Made by a program: the position numbers and the translations under genes. From NCBI GenBank assembly GCA_029747015.1, contig JAKOGI010000009.1, forward strand, positions 1,188,501-1,252,500: a DNA stretch of 64,000 bases. Reading direction: 5' to 3'. The notes under the pieces are model-generated. The model made no database searches. It saw only the letters and a list, made by a program, of their open reading frames with translations, and had not been told where the DNA came from. This DNA is from Carnegiea gigantea. Lineage: Eukaryota > Streptophyta > Magnoliopsida > Caryophyllales > Cactaceae. Positions 46,764-60,180 of this stretch are shown in pieces (the stretch's first letter is position 1; every line of letters begins with the position of its first letter).

Positions 46764-48392
46764 ATATTTTTTGGCAGAAACGTTGGTAAAAGAAAATAAA
46801 CACAAGTAAAGTTTGGCTGAGTTAACACTATCGACCCTAGTACCATCTCCCCCCCCCTTCTCTCTCTCTATATATATATAAAGAAAAGTATCAAAGGTAA
46901 TTCCATACCTATATCTCAAAATTTTAGATGGTTGGAAACTTCTAAGTTATTTCCAACCCTAAATAATTTACTACAGTAATGAATGTTGTCCTTTACAACA
47001 ATTAAAATCACATTTAGGTTATCGTAATTAATACATAATTAAATATTTTTATTTCCCCTCTGGCCAAATTATTATAACATACAATAATATAAAAAATAGT
47101 AGGAAATTGAAAGAGATTCCAAAACACTACCTAAAATTTCGATTTGAAGCCTCCATGTCTTACTAAGATACCTGGAAAATGGTGACAAAAAGAAACATAA
47201 AGGGAAATAGACTTCTCATTTTCATTGATCCACAAAAAATATCAATAATTTTAGAAGTTGATTTTTTAGGTGACTAACTTATTCATTATACATAAATCAA
47301 TGGTAGCCATGACACAAAATTTTAAACTTTATTTAATTTTATTTGACAAGTGGTTGAAGGTTGGTAACATTTAATATAATACCAACTAAACTTAAAAGGT
47401 TATAAAAGAATGATAATATCAACATGTTCTATGGCTGTTAGTTTGCTTTTATTGCCATATCATTTAAAGTGATTGATTTGTATAAACAAATACAAAATAT
47501 GATAGTCTAATTGTTACAAGTTTTCTATTAATTTATCACTATTTATTTTAATGTGCCTAATTACAATTTGGATTAACAATAGTTATAATTAACATCTAAA
47601 AATAGTTAAAAGCTAAAAAGGATACCCAAAAAAAAAAAAAAACTCCGTACATGACACGAGTGACCAAAAGTTAGTTACGCCTAATAGCATTACCATAGAG
47701 AGGGACAGTCTCTAAGTTATAACGAATAGTTTCATTCCTCTTCCTTAAACGGCTCTGGCCTTTGTCGATTGCAATTATTGTCTGCCCCCTCTGGGTTGAA
47801 TTATGGGACGTGTCAACCTTTCCTAAAGAAAATCCTCAGGCACATTCAGTCTTGATCCACCAGAATGCTTTCTTATGCTGGTATAAAGCAACGAATAGCG
47901 GTTGTGTTTTTTGGTGTTCAGGTACATTGGAGTTGAATCTTGGAGTGCCTCTTCTCCCTTGTCAGTTAGTTCAAATCCTTCATGAGATTATTAGTTGTAG
48001 ACATTTAAAAATGGTACCTCAAATTTTATAAATTGTCCAATGATGAAACCGATGCCTAAGCTGTATATGGCGGCCCATCGGGAATAAAGCATTTGATCAA
48101 TGCCCAAAAAATTGTCAGGCTTTAAATGCGCAAAAGTGTCAAGCACAGTCCAAATCACAGAACTAGTTCCGATTCTCACATAGTTTTGATCCAGACCACC
48201 CAAGAGCCCGGGCCAATTTCTTGGGGCCTGCCCAAGACTAGGTTGAGTTCTTGGTTTGCTTCTCCGTGTGCAAAATGTTTATGTTGTGATAAAATTTTAT
48301 CCCGTAGACCTAGTTGATGATAAAACAAATTTTGCTAAATGATAGTTTGTTATTTTTGTTTTTTAATTCAACCTATTGTATCCTTTAGGCGC
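46764..48392. other. Intergenic; C10 and (TA)n tracts, no gene recognised
   Basis: C-rich run near 46850 and a short TATATATATA near 46871. The frames at 47762-48317 have no recognisable domain. The last part may be the LTR of the gypsy element that follows. Confidence 0.35.
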
Positions 48393-48400
48393 TATAAAAA
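48393..48400 (+). promoter_or_regulatory. TATA box, probably in a decayed gypsy LTR
   Basis: TATAAAAA followed by GGGAGCCACTCCCTAGC, an arrangement typical of LTR U3/R junctions. It lies about 650 bases upstream of the gag remnant. LTR borders could not be identified. Confidence 0.35.
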
Positions 48401-48660
48401 GGGAGCCACTCCCTAGCGTTAAACACACTAAAATTGGGAGGAAAGAGACACCAAATAATTGAGAGAGAAAAACACTGCCAAAAGTCCACTGGTTCCCTAT
48501 AGTAGAACAAGATAGGGAAGATTTAGAAGGTGTATGAGTGAAGTCCCCGGGTGGCTCCTATCCCGAGAAGTAGCCAAGAAAACTCCGTCTACAAGTTCAA
48601 AGTCAAAATCAAATTCAAAGCTAAATTCCAATCCTTTACCATCCAAATGGTAGGAAACAA

Positions 48661-49166
48661 TAAAATGATCCAGGTTCAGAAAATGTTGGAAAAGATGCAA
48701 GATGGGACAGACGAAAGTAATTAGAAGCTAGAATTGATGGTTACTAGACTTCAAACCCTTATCAAGGATATCCCAAAGGAAAACGGTGACAAGCCTCTAA
48801 ATCAAAGAGACAAAATAGTTGGAGAATATGACGGGAAACATGAAGAAGGACAAAAGGAGCCAGGAAGAGGGGGAAAAGGAATCTCCACGAGCTGATCCAC
48901 GATTAAATCGCATAGAACAGTTGATCAAAGGGCCATATATGTTTAATAACTACTTTACTAATTACATGGGATTCACTTCAATCCCAAAGAGGAAGTTATC
49001 CCCAAAATTTGCCATGCTAGATATTAAATTTCACGGGATTGAAACCATCAATACTTTGTGAGGAACTTGTAAGTGTTATGACTTTGAAAGGAATTCATAA
49101 GGATATCTTTCACATCGTTTTTCTTTAGACGTTTCACAAGGATGTAATGAGGTGGTATAATGTTGT
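48661..49166 (+). pseudogene. Gypsy gag remnant, upstream part
   Basis: Several short frames, read across stops and shifts, give the order expected of a plant Ty3/gypsy Gag: a charged region (about 48820-48905), PKFAMLDIKFHGIETINT (about 49000), MTLKGIHKDIFHIVF (about 49085) and FHKDVMRWYNVV (about 49125-49165). The last motif is cut by the insertion at 49167 and resumes after 54683. Stops at 48720, 49060 and others show long inactivity. Confidence 0.6.
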
Positions 49167-50431
49167 TGCTAGGCGATAATTTATTGCATTTTACGTGCCC
49201 CTCTTACCTAATTTTAGCTCGTATAATAATATAATCTTTAAGATTTTTGCTTGTTTTGTTTGCTTTTGTAGGCAATAAACTCCAATCGAGCAAAACGAAG
49301 CAAAAGGGAGCGAAGACGGACAAGAAGAACAAAAGAAGGCAAAAAGGGACTCCCCCATCGCTCGCTCGTCCGATTTTCTATTTAAACCCCTTCGGGCGTT
49401 TTTTGTTCGGGGACTCCCCGGGCTTTCTTTGGCGATTTTTAGGCTAGGTTTTAGGTTAGTTTATCAAATAAAAATCTCAATAGGAGGATTAGATTATGAT
49501 TGAAGATTGTAATCTTGGATTCAAGCTTTGGATTTCAAGTTCTTTCTGTCAATCAAGACTAAGTTTTCTTCCTTTTCTCTCTCTTTTTCATATGTTGTTC
49601 GTGTGTATGTTTTGCTAGTTTAATTCTTGTATTTGAATTGTTCAATTTAAATGTTTAGTTTTCATTGTTAATTCATGTTTAGTTAGTTTGATTAGATTAG
49701 ATTTTTATTCTCTTCCCCCTCTTGTTCATGTTTGCCTTCTTCTTTGGTAGTTTAGGTTTAGTTTGAGTTTTTGTATATTGTGATGTTTAGTAGTTAGACT
49801 ATATTGTTTTGGTTGTGATTAGCCTCTCGATGGCTAATTGACTGTTGTTAGGCCCTTACCCTTTTTGTTTATACTAGAATTTAGAGTTTTCTTTCATGCT
49901 CGCTAAGTGTTAGATGAAATACTTGAAAGAGCTTTCATCCGTGTTTTAGGGACATTCAACTTATACTGAGAGGTGAGATTAATTGTCTAGTGTGGATAGA
50001 GAGAATAGCTGGGATTCAAGCATGAAAATAGTCTCGATCGCTAGTTAGGTTAAGGATTGTCAATTTTATAGTTTAATTGCGCTAATCCCATGAAAATAGG
50101 AGGTTAGAACAATTAGACTAGCGCATGACCCTTGAGAGAGGACTTGGGTGGTCTTTAATGGTGCAACCGATCATCTCTAAATACTAGCATAACTTGGAAA
50201 GTTTAAGGTTTGACTTGATTAGTTAGTTTATCTCAGGTTTAATCATAATCGAAGTCTTTGTTTTTGTTTTGGTAGTTTAGTTCTATTTTTTATCCCTTCT
50301 GTTTCGCCTAACTTGAAACGCTTTAGTTAGCTCGGGTATTTGGAAACCTAACTCCCTGCGGATGATACCCCGAGTACTCAATGATGCACCTTGCACTTGG
50401 AGTTTATAAATATTAAAATTTTTCCCTAACA
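49167..50431 (+). repeat. 5' LTR of the Athila-like element
   Basis: 1265 bp, TGCTAGGCGATAAT...CCCTAACA. Lacks a GC-rich block of about 70 bp that is present in the 3' LTR (after GCAAAAAGGGA, about 49350). Confidence 0.9.
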
Positions 50432-50542
50432 AGTTTTTGGCGCCGTTGCTGGGGAGTTAGCGCATTCCAATATTAGAGCTTACTTGGGCATTCGAGACTA
50501 GGCTTTTATTTTGAAAAAAAAATTAAAAATTGAGAAAAAAAG

Positions 50543-51756
50543 ATGTCTTTTTCCTACTTTCCTCAATATGAGTATGAATTGTTTTGGAGTTACTATGATA
50601 GATTACATACTTTTCTTACTCATTGCAATTTTCATTTGGAAAAGTGGAAAATTTTGAATACAGTTTATGAGGGTGTGAATTGTGAGACCTGTACTCTCTT
50701 AGAGTATTGGAATTTTTATGTTAAAAATGTTGATAAAGTTTGGGATTTTCTTAATTGGTTAGCTAGGGATGCTTACGAATATGAGATTAGTTGCGCTAAT
50801 TCATACATCCCACCCTCTTGCGTTCCTGATTATGCTCCTCCTATGTATGAAATTTGTCATTATTCTGATCATGACAGTAATTCTTATCCCTATTATATTT
50901 CTGATGAAGACTTTGCTAGACTTAGCAATATGATAGAGACAATGAATGAGCAACAAATTGAGTTTGCTAATAACATGCGGGAGCATGAGCTATCACCTGA
51001 GACTGACCTTAGGTTTAGTTCTCCTAGCCTTGATGTCAACCTATGTGATAATGGTGCGTCTTTCCCTTCTCTAGAGTCCGGACTATAGGAAGTATTCAAC
51101 TCTCTCTGGACTACTTTACCCATTGTTGCTCCATCATCTAGCACTTTTAGGAACAACACTGCGTTTATCATGAATTTTCTTGATATACTTTCCCCTTTAG
51201 CTCAGTCGACGGAGTTCAAGGTAGGCGAGACCTTTGATATTAGTGCTAGTGTTGATGAGAATAATACTTGTTCTGATTCAGGCATGTTTTTATTGAGGTG
51301 TCTGATCTTCATGAGACTTTCACAGGGACTTCATGTGTGGATGTTGTAGTTACGGGGCCAGCTAATCCTGATCTTGTTGATAATATATCCCTCAACCCTC
51401 TTGATTCATTCCATGCTTCTCCTTCATGTTCACCACCCTCCTCTTCCCCTGAGTATTGTGATATGTTATTTATTGATTCTCATGCGACACTTAAGGGGAA
51501 TGAGGTTGACTGTTCTGAGTCCCCAGGTACCTTTAGGGGGTATGATCCATCCCTTACTCCTTATCGTCTGTACCTAGAGGACATACTTGGAAAAATCACA
51601 TTGACTAGTGCATTCGATTACTCTTCCGATTCTTCCAAGGTATTTGATATGTTTAGGAGGGCAGTTGTTATTATACATGTATTCATGTTTGTGTGCTCTT
51701 ATTTACATTCATCTGAGTTACATGCTCAACTATTCGTAATCTCTTACGAGCTTTGA
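50543..51756 (+). pseudogene. Gag-like ORF of the Athila-like element, broken
   Basis: ATG at 50543, 181 codons to a TAG at 51086-51088. The frame then stays open to about 51290, where a frameshift continues it to about 51756. The first part resembles a plant gypsy Gag: EYELFWSYYDRLHTFLTHCN, KWKILNTVYEGVN, LEYWNFYVKNVDKVWDF, LNWLARDAYEYE. The second half is acidic and Ser/Pro-rich with no known domain. The role would be particle formation; this copy is inactive or truncated. Confidence 0.7.
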
Positions 51757-53343
51757 CGGCATCCAAGTCGCTACCGTGAGTCTTGAGTGATGATGGGGAG
51801 TGGCTGATGCTCCTCAGGCCTCCAGCATCATCTTAGAGAGGCATAGTTTGGGTACATTCAATACCCGACCTGGTTTGATCATTCTAACTCTTCTCTTTTT
51901 TTCCCTCTTTTCTTTACTTTTTTTTTCCTTTTTGTTTAGTTATGGATATTAAGCTGTGTTTAGATGTGGATAGTAGTATTGTGTTTTTGTTGGTGATCAA
52001 CTTTGAGGTGCCGATTGAGGGTTATGATCACCTTTGTGTGCTTTTGTGCTTTGTTATTGGTGGCGTTGATGGCTTTGTGTATTTTCATTGTTGGTGGTAT
52101 TGATTTTGTATGCATGTGTGGTTTTATTGTCATTTGGGTGAGGTCGTGTTTTTGGTTGTGTGCGTTAGCTTGTGTATATGTGTGTTTTGTTTGATTTCGA
52201 GTTTTTTTTTTTTTTTTTTTGGTTGGTTGGTGATGCCTTTCAGCTCCCAATGAGGACATTGTGAGATTTAGGTGTGGGAGTAGGGGTCATTTACCCTTTT
52301 CTTCATATTTTTGTGAAAATTTTTCAATTTTTCAATTTTTTTGTATAGTTTTTCTTTTTGGCTATAGAGGAGTTTTATACTATTTGATCAACCATGATTT
52401 CTGGTACCTTGGCTATTAGCTCGTATATAAGTATGATGTGCATGATAGATTTTTGTCCTAAGCTTGTCATTCTAGACCTCGGTTCTAACCCCAACTATTC
52501 ATTGTAATTTTACAATCCAGTCCTGATTTATATATCATCATTATCTTAGGATCTTAGTTTTCCATTGTTTGACTCTCCCACTTGCATTTGTGCATCACTA
52601 CTTTTGTCTTCACTTCAAAATTATAAGGGTGAAGAATTTGTGGGGAAAAAAAAGAAGAAAATTTGAAAATATCTCTTTGAGGCATGCGCTACTGGGAATG
52701 GAGAAAAAAAAAAAAAAAAGAGTTTGAGAGTCGGGAATGAAAAATATTCCCTTGAAGCATGCGCTATTGGGTGCAACCCTTTGAGGCAATACTGCTATTG
52801 GGAATGCTTACTTCTCATGTCAATAAGTTAACAATGTAGTTGATGCCAGTCAAGTGGATTGGGTCGATTCTGGTAAGCCTAACTCTTAGGATGATAACGC
52901 ACTTACACACTAAACACCAAGATGGATTCAACATTGTCATGCGTCGTGGGGTGAAAAGTTTGATGTCTGGATGTCATTCCTTGAGATGAAGAGTCTTGAA
53001 ATGCATACGATGCTTGTGTACAGACCGATACTTGAGTTACTAGGGTGATTGGGTCGATTTAATTGTGTACAGTTTACCCAGATATATATTTTGTGTTTTG
53101 TCATTTTTATTTTTTCGATTTTTGTTTCTCTTTTGTTTGTTTTCCATTTTGAGATTTTTTTTTTTTGTATATCTTCTGCAAATCCTCACGAGACCTCACT
53201 CGTCCATTTGGGGGAACCAAGGGGTTTAAAGAGCTTGATGCATATGCCAAATGTAACCGTGATTCCTACGACTGTGAGTTAGGTTCTTAGGTTAGTTTTC
53301 TTTTGTTTTGCTCGAGGACGAGCAAAAGATAGATGGAGGTATT
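51757..53343 (+). other. Non-coding interior of the Athila-like element
   Basis: T-rich and G/T-biased, with no conserved frame. Contains a short repeat (GGCATGCGCTACTGGGAATG, about 52680, recurring in altered form at 52755 and 52785). It ends with the region before the 3' LTR. Confidence 0.5.
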
Positions 53344-54678
53344 TGTTAGGTGATAATTTGTCATATTTTACGTACCCTTTTACCTAATTTTAGCTTGTAT
53401 AATAATATAATCTTTAGGATTTTCACTTGTTTTGTTTGCTTTTGTAGGCAATATACTCCAATCGAGCAAAACGCTGTAAAAAGGAGCGAAGACGGACAAG
53501 AAGAGCAAAAGAAGGCAAAAAGGGATGACGGGGGACTGCGCCAGTGTGCCAGAGATGTGGCACGGTGAGGCCATGTCACCTGGCGCGGTCGTGCCGCCTC
53601 CCCCATCGCCAGCTCGCCCGATTTTCTATTTAAACCCCTTCGAGCGTTTTTGTTCGGGGACTCCTCGGGCTCTCTCTAACGATTTTTAGGCTAGATTTTA
53701 GGTTAGTTTATCAAATAAAAACCTCAATAGGAGGATTAAATTAGGATTGAAGACTGTAATATTGGATTCAAGCTTTGGATTTCAAGTTCTATCTATCAGT
53801 CAAGACTAAGTTTTCTTCCCTTTTCTCTCTCTTTTTCATATGTTGTTCATGTTTATGTTTTGCTAGTTTAATTCTTGTATTTGAATTGTTCAGTTTAGAT
53901 ATTTAGTTTTCATTGTTAATTTATGTTTAGTTAGTTTGATTAGATTAGATTTTCATTCTCTTCCCCCTCTTGTTCATGTTTGCCTTCTTCTTTGCTAGTT
54001 TAGGTTTAGTTTGGGTTTTTGTATTTTACAATGTTTAGTAGTTGGATTGTGTTGATTTGGTTGTGATTAGCCTCCCAATGGCTAATTGATTGTTGTTAGG
54101 CCTTTACCCATCTTGTTTGTACAAGAATTTAGAGTTTTCTTTCTTACCGCCAAGTGTTTGATGAAATGCTCGAAAGAGCTTTCGTTCGTGTTTTAGGGAC
54201 ATTCAACTTGTGCTGAGAGGTGAAGTTGATTGTCTAGTATGGATAGAAAGAATAGTTGGGATTCGAGCATGAAAATAGTCTCGGTCGCTAGCTAGCTCAA
54301 GGGTTATCAATCTTGTAGTTTAATTGCGCTAACCCAATAAAAATAGGAGGTTAGAATAATTAGACTAGCTCATAACCCTTGAGAGAGGGCTCGAATGGTC
54401 ATTAATAATGCAACCGATCATCTCTAAATACTAGCATAACTTAGAAAGGTTAAGATTTGACTTGATTAGTTGGTTCGTCTTAGGTTTAATCATAATCGAA
54501 GTCTTTGTTTTTGTTTTAGTAGTTTAGTTCTATTTTTTATCCCTTCTGTTTCGCCTAACTTGAGACGATTTAGTTAGCTCTGGTATTTGAAAACCCAACT
54601 CCCTGCGGACGATACCCCGAGTACTCAACAATGCACCTTGCACTTGGGGTTTATAAATATTAAAACTTTTCCCTAATA
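53344..54678 (+). repeat. 3' LTR of the Athila-like element
   Basis: 1335 bp, TGTTAGGTGATAAT...CCCTAATA (terminal CA mutated to TA). Carries the extra GC-rich block at about 53525-53600 with inverted GTGGCACGG / CGTGCC motifs. Confidence 0.9.
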
Positions 54679-54683
54679 GTTGT

Positions 54684-55270
54684 TAACCCACAAAAGGTAA
54701 CAAACTGGGATGGCCATTGTAAGGAGTTTTTACGTTGGTATTCGTACACTTAGGAATCTGGAATTGATCAAGCAGGAAGAAAAGGAAGGATTTTCTAACT
54801 TCCTTGCCCAATGGAGGGCAAAGGCAGGATATATGGTGGACAGTCCCTTAGAGACTAATCAAGTAATGTTTATTTTGGAACCTTTAGTCCACATGTAGGT
54901 AACAACTAAGGTCCACACCATTCGACAACTTCACAACATTAAGAATTGTTGGCATGCTTGTGGAAGAAGAGTTGGCTGGGGAAATGCCCACAAAGGCTAC
55001 CAATTGGAATAACAATTATCGCAACAAGGACAAGAAAGACAATGCTTCCACAAGCAAGAAGGTGTGTGCTCTACATCGTTACACTAAATACACCCGCATT
55101 AAGACAACTTATACTCAAGCACTATAACGCTTGATTTCGAAGGATGAGATTGACCTCCTGCCAATCAAACCAGAGACGAAGAACACATGAAAGGCCAATA
55201 ACTAGTGTACAAACAAGTATTATAAATATCACCCAGCACGGGGCCATTATACTGAGATTGTTCGCCCTTC
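54684..55270 (+). pseudogene. Gypsy gag remnant, downstream part
   Basis: Continues the Gag interrupted at 49166: QKVTNWDGHCKEF (about 54692), then in another frame LRNLELIKQEEKEGFSNFLA with QWRAKAGYMVDSPLETNQV, matching the conserved region of Retrotrans_gag. Near 55205-55262 NKYYKYHPARGHYTEIV resembles the CKYHxxxGHxTxxC motif at the Gag end. Frameshifts separate the pieces. No protease or RT was recognised downstream. Confidence 0.65.
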
Positions 55271-58200
55271 AAGAATAAGTTAGAAAGTAAATGTTTAAGT
55301 CATGGTAGCTCCCCTTAACCAAGATTGCTCAAGCACCTAACAATAACAACAAGCCACTCTATTTATATGATAACATTTTAGCCATTTTGGACCACCATAG
55401 AGAAGAGTAAGACCCATCTATTTGCATAACAAATATGGATGGAACCAAGCTGAAAGTTCATATACCCTTACATAACTTAGATATATATATGGATTGTGAG
55501 GCAGTTATGAAGACGATCCTCAACACAAGAGGCCTTGATGTTAGATATGATGTATCCTAATTTTATGTCACACTTAACTTATAGTCGTGTGTTGAGTCCT
55601 AGAGTCACCAACTTCTCTTTTACATCGTAAGTCCATGTCTAATGTAGCCTTGGCTTATTAACAAAGTCATCTATTCGATTGACTCTTTTGCATATTCTTA
55701 TATTCTTTTTTTTTATGGAATGCTTCTATCATATAATGAAACCAGGGGGGAGAGAGAGAGAGAAGAAAAACAAAAGAAAAAGAGGGACTAGCTTGAAGAC
55801 CTGAAAATGCGAGTTAGGCAAAAGGAGATAGGGATACATAAAAATTAAAAAAGAGACCAAGGATTGCAAGATCAAAGATTTCAATTCCATAATTAGAAGC
55901 AAAGGTCATGCACCTTAAAAAGGAGTTCTATGATGGGAGGCCTCCTTTGGTAACCTGCATTATTCCCACATTAAATCTGAAAGGTTACCACTTGGAACCT
56001 CTTTGAGTCTTTGCAGAGCATATTTATTTTATAAACACATTTGGCCTAACGAGGGAGTGAGATGTATTATGAGTGATATCAATATCAAAATTAGCAATCA
56101 AAACAGAGAGTTCGGACCATACAATCCCATTAAAAGAGAAAAAGAGGGGGAAAAAAAGAAAGAATAAAGAAACGAAGAAGAAAAAAGGAGAGACGAGAAG
56201 AATGAAAATGAAAAGGCTTGACAAAAAAGAGGAATAAAAAAGGAAAAAATTGCTGGTTTATACTAAACTCATGACCCATGCACACTTGGAAATTTCATAA
56301 GGGTTATATGGGCCTCCATGCAATTCCCTTCCTTTGGTATCTTAATCATGACGGCTACCTTAAAAAGTTCACATAGAGGCATCCCTCCTTTGAGTTGATG
56401 TTCTTACTCTCGGACTACGATTAGCATGAACCCATATTAGATACATAGGTAACCTCTGTGAGGCACGACCATGAAGATTCATAAAGGTTCATTTCCATTG
56501 GATCCTTTGGTATTTTTAATAAAAAAAACAAAATAGAGAGTGGGTGGCCCAAAAACTTGGAAAGATGGGCCAGGTAAAAAGATAGTGAAAATAAAACCTT
56601 GGTTTTTTAAGCGTGAAAAAGCATTCTCTAACCTGCCCCCATCAAATTCAATTTGGATAAACCATTCACCACTCTACGTCTATACCATTTATCCCAAACA
56701 TCATAGCCTTTAATCTCACCTCTATTCTAAAATTTAGGGGTCTTCGCCTCAACCTTACGTGGCCGTATGCTCAAAAGTTGGAAACTCATTCTAATCCTCA
56801 TATTCTCCAAGTGGGGTTCACCAAGAGGGCGCTCCCCAATATTTCCTTACACAACTAATATTTCTTTTATAGTAGACATTTGCCAATATAGAGATGATCA
56901 CATTCATTCCACCAAGTTGGGGGTTGTTCCTAACAACACTAGCAAAAGCATTTTGGGTACATAGTCCATACGCATCTAGGGTTTTCATTACAAAAAGCAA
57001 AAATTGTGAGCTTCTTTATCTGAACAGGAGCATCATAATGCAAAAATTAAAACTAATCCTCCATTGAAAAGAAGATTGCCTATCTTGAGCATTTTTCCTG
57101 TATAGCCGTCACTATAAGGATCACGACCCAAAATCCAGGTGTGGTCCTCCACAAATGGCTAGCCACGTGCTAGATGTGTTTTTTCGATTTTTATTTAATT
57201 ATTTATTTTTATTTTTCCAGCAGAATAACATCCAGGTACTAGCCCAGGAACTCATCCTAGTACTTGACCCAAACAACAGCCACTGGTTGGGCCGGAGCCT
57301 AGATAGTGTCTCTTATGCAGCGAACCTATCCAAATGCCTAGGCCAGAGGACGGCCTAGCTCCATGGCCCAAACAGTCACATGTGGCTTGGATTAAGGAGC
57401 TTGCCTATATCCATAGACCCAATCTTATTCTTCCCTAACCTGAAATATCAGGTGCAAAAATAAAGATAAAATAAATGAATAAAATCAAATTTAATAAAAA
57501 AAATAGAGTCGCGAGTGACTTTTTCTTAAAATTTACAAAATCAATTTCACTTGTTAAACTGAACCATAAATCAAAAGGAACACTGAAAGCGACAATAGGT
57601 TCATTTTAAAGATATTTTCGCAAGGATCTCCAATAATTCCTGAGTTGGGGAATATCTGATTCAAATGGGTATTCTACACACGTGACTTTAAATAAAAAAA
57701 GTAAAATTGACAAACTTAAACACACAATAATATTTTTTTTATTTACCAATGCACGACTAGGATACTTTTAAAAAAAATTATACGAACGAATTTGATGCAT
57801 TAAAAAAGCATCAACATTTATTGCCAACATTCACACCACAAACCACAATATTTGCTTCTTCCTTTCAAAAAGAAAGGCAAAAAAAGGAAAAAAGAAGAAA
57901 AAGCTTTGCATATAGGCTATGCAAGTTGCTCCCCTGTAGACACAACCTGCAAAAGTTCGACACCAACTAAAATTAAAAACGTCAAATGTCGAACACTGAT
58001 TACAAAATAAGTAATCACACAACTGAATGAAACCAGTGTTGATTAAGATTAAGTATAAACATTCCACTGGAATACGGAAAATAAACCAAATCCTCGAAAT
58101 GCTATGCTTGGTTACCAATAATATAATTAATAAACAAAAGAACAAAATAACCCTGAAGAACATGCAGTAGAACAAAGGCACAATTGCAAAGAGCCCTTCA

Positions 58201-58821
58201 TTCCAAAGGCTTAATTGCAACCATGCATTTACGCAAACAGTAAAAGTACTACATAAACAAAGGGAAATGTGCAGTGGAAAGAACTATTAATTGACTTTGC
58301 AATGAGAATTAAATTGGATATATATGATCCCTAGATAATTAGGTAAGAAAGTGTTAGCTTTCTTAAAACTCATAATATCTTTATTAATTTGTTTTGATGA
58401 AAGATAAAAAGAAATTAATTAATTGGCATATTCATCATGTTATATTTGAATTATCTTAATATTTATATTATTTAATTATGTTATGATTCTAAATGGATAT
58501 TAGTATGCTAGTACATTTTGCTTAATTGATTTGATATAAGTCGTCACAATATCTTAAGATGATTTAGTGCTCAAATTTGAATATGTGATCTTTATGATAT
58601 TATATTTGGTGATTCAAATATGATTATGTGATCTTGAGATAATGATACTTGATTTCATAAGAAGTTTAGGATCATTTATGGAAATCACGAATTTAACCGT
58701 TGCCAGATAGATTTGCTAAAACTGCAGAATCTTCAAGAGCTTGAACTGTTTTTCAAGACCTTGAAATCAGTTGAAGATACTATTTCCTGATTTGGTGAGA
58801 ACGGCTACTTAGCAAAGGCTG
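55271..58821. other. Unassigned; probably decayed retroelement and spacer
   Basis: Scattered short frames (56024-56224, 56767-56964, 57155-57358, 57831-58220) show no recognised domain. Position suggests the first part is the interior of the gypsy element whose gag is upstream. From about 58000 on it is plain AT-rich DNA. Confidence 0.3.
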
Positions 58822-58826
58822 TATTA

Positions 58827-60180
58827 TGATAAACCTCTATTTCGACCCTATTTTAGCCCCTATTTGACTTCTTTTCTCTCGCGTTTTCACGTTTGATCGT
58901 GTTAAGAAAAGGTCAAATCGGCCTCCTTTAGCATACATTTTACTCATAGAGCATCTTTCTATATTTTCAGGAACTTTGTCGAAGAAACAGAAAGATGGAC
59001 GATATTTAGCAGAAAGGAGTGCTAAGGAGGCGAGGTTAAAGCCACGAAAAAGGTCACACAACGTCGCACATAAGCGCCTAGGATCGAGAACGGAAACCCC
59101 ATGCTGGGTAGCACGCCCGTGCCACACGAAGCTGGCATGGCAAGCCGCCAGCAATGTGGCACGGCCTGGCCGTGCCATGTGGCACGACTGTGCCACGTGT
59201 CAGCGTGTGGCACGGCCGTGCCTCCCCTGTCCCGCGTCATGACTTAAATTTTCTTTAGGGGTTGTTTTGGGCATTATTCAGTTCTCTTTTCCCAGACTTC
59301 GTTTTAGGCAATTTTTAGGTTTCCATTCAGAGTTTTTGTTTATCACCTCTAGTACCGAATTTATTACTTTGAAAATCAATCTACCTTGAGTCGTCGATTA
59401 ATTCAAGTTTGTTCTTTGATTCTCTCTCTCTCTTTCGTTGTTGTTCTTGAGTTTTAGTTGAAACATGGCTATTTCTCTTATGGTTGAATTATTGAATGTT
59501 AGTATGATTTGTGGCTAATTCTCCAACTTGGGTTGGGATTGGAGCCGATTATGTTTAGTTGAATTAAAATCTAACCCCAATCTCTTATTTTCTCATGCTT
59601 GTATTCGTGATTTCTACTATGCACACCAGGTGTTCGATGCAATGCTCGAAAGAGTGTTCGTCCATTTTTAGTTAGGTTTAGGGGAGCGTTGAAATACGGA
59701 ACCTTTACTTAGCGTGGCTTAGTAGACAATTAGGATTTTAATATGAAAATAATTAAGATTCTAATCAATATTCGAGATTGTAGATCTTGTAATCCTGCGA
59801 TTTTAGTTCTATGAAAATAGGTGACTACAATTCTAGGATTAGTCTTTGACCTTTGAGAGATGGAGGAGACAGGCTTAACTGGCAATCTATCTACTCATGA
59901 TGCATGTTTGGGATTGTTTGATGGGGTTGTAATTGGTTCAGCTAGCATAATCCTGCTGTTAATTCCAACCTAGGTGTTTCTCATTCTGCTGTTTATTTCA
60001 CTACTTAGTTGTTAGAATTTCCCTTAGTTTAATTCTAAATCAACAATTGTGATCGCCTAGATTGAGCAATCTAATCAGTTCTAGTAATTGGAACCAAGTT
60101 CCCTGTGGAGTACGACCCGTACTTGTCGTGTGCTAGTTACAGCTATACTGTGCACTTGCGGTATAAATTTAAAACGAACA
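58827..60180 (+). mobile_element. Solo LTR of an Athila-related element
   Basis: TATTA flanks at 58822-58826 and 60181-60185. Starts TGATAAACCTCTATTTCGAC and ends AAATTTAAAACGAACA. No internal region or second LTR is present, so it probably formed by LTR-LTR recombination. Like 49167 and 53344 it contains a GC-rich GTGGCACGG/CCGTGCC block (59100-59225) and a CGATGCAATGCTCGAAAGAG motif (compare GATGAAATGCTCGAAAGAGC at 54161). Confidence 0.88.

Larger units (their letters stand above)
49167..54678 (+). mobile_element. Non-autonomous Athila-like (Ty3/gypsy) LTR retrotransposon
   Basis: GTTGT is duplicated at 49162-49166 and 54679-54683. The 5' LTR is followed by TTTTTGGCGCCGTTGCTGGG, the Athila/Tat-type primer-binding region. 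Upstream of the 3' LTR is the CTCGAGGACGAGCAAAAGAT...GGAGGTATT block that usually carries the polypurine tract. The 2.9-kb interior encodes only a Gag-like product, with no protease, RT or integrase, so movement would need enzymes from another element. Confidence 0.9.

Noticed and set aside
51960..53606. Frames in the Athila-like non-coding interior and LTR
   Set aside because: Low-complexity or LTR sequence; the same frames are not kept in the other LTR.
58837..59242. Frames of 72-119 codons in the solo LTR
   Set aside because: They read a GC-rich palindromic repeat on both strands, which explains the open frames.
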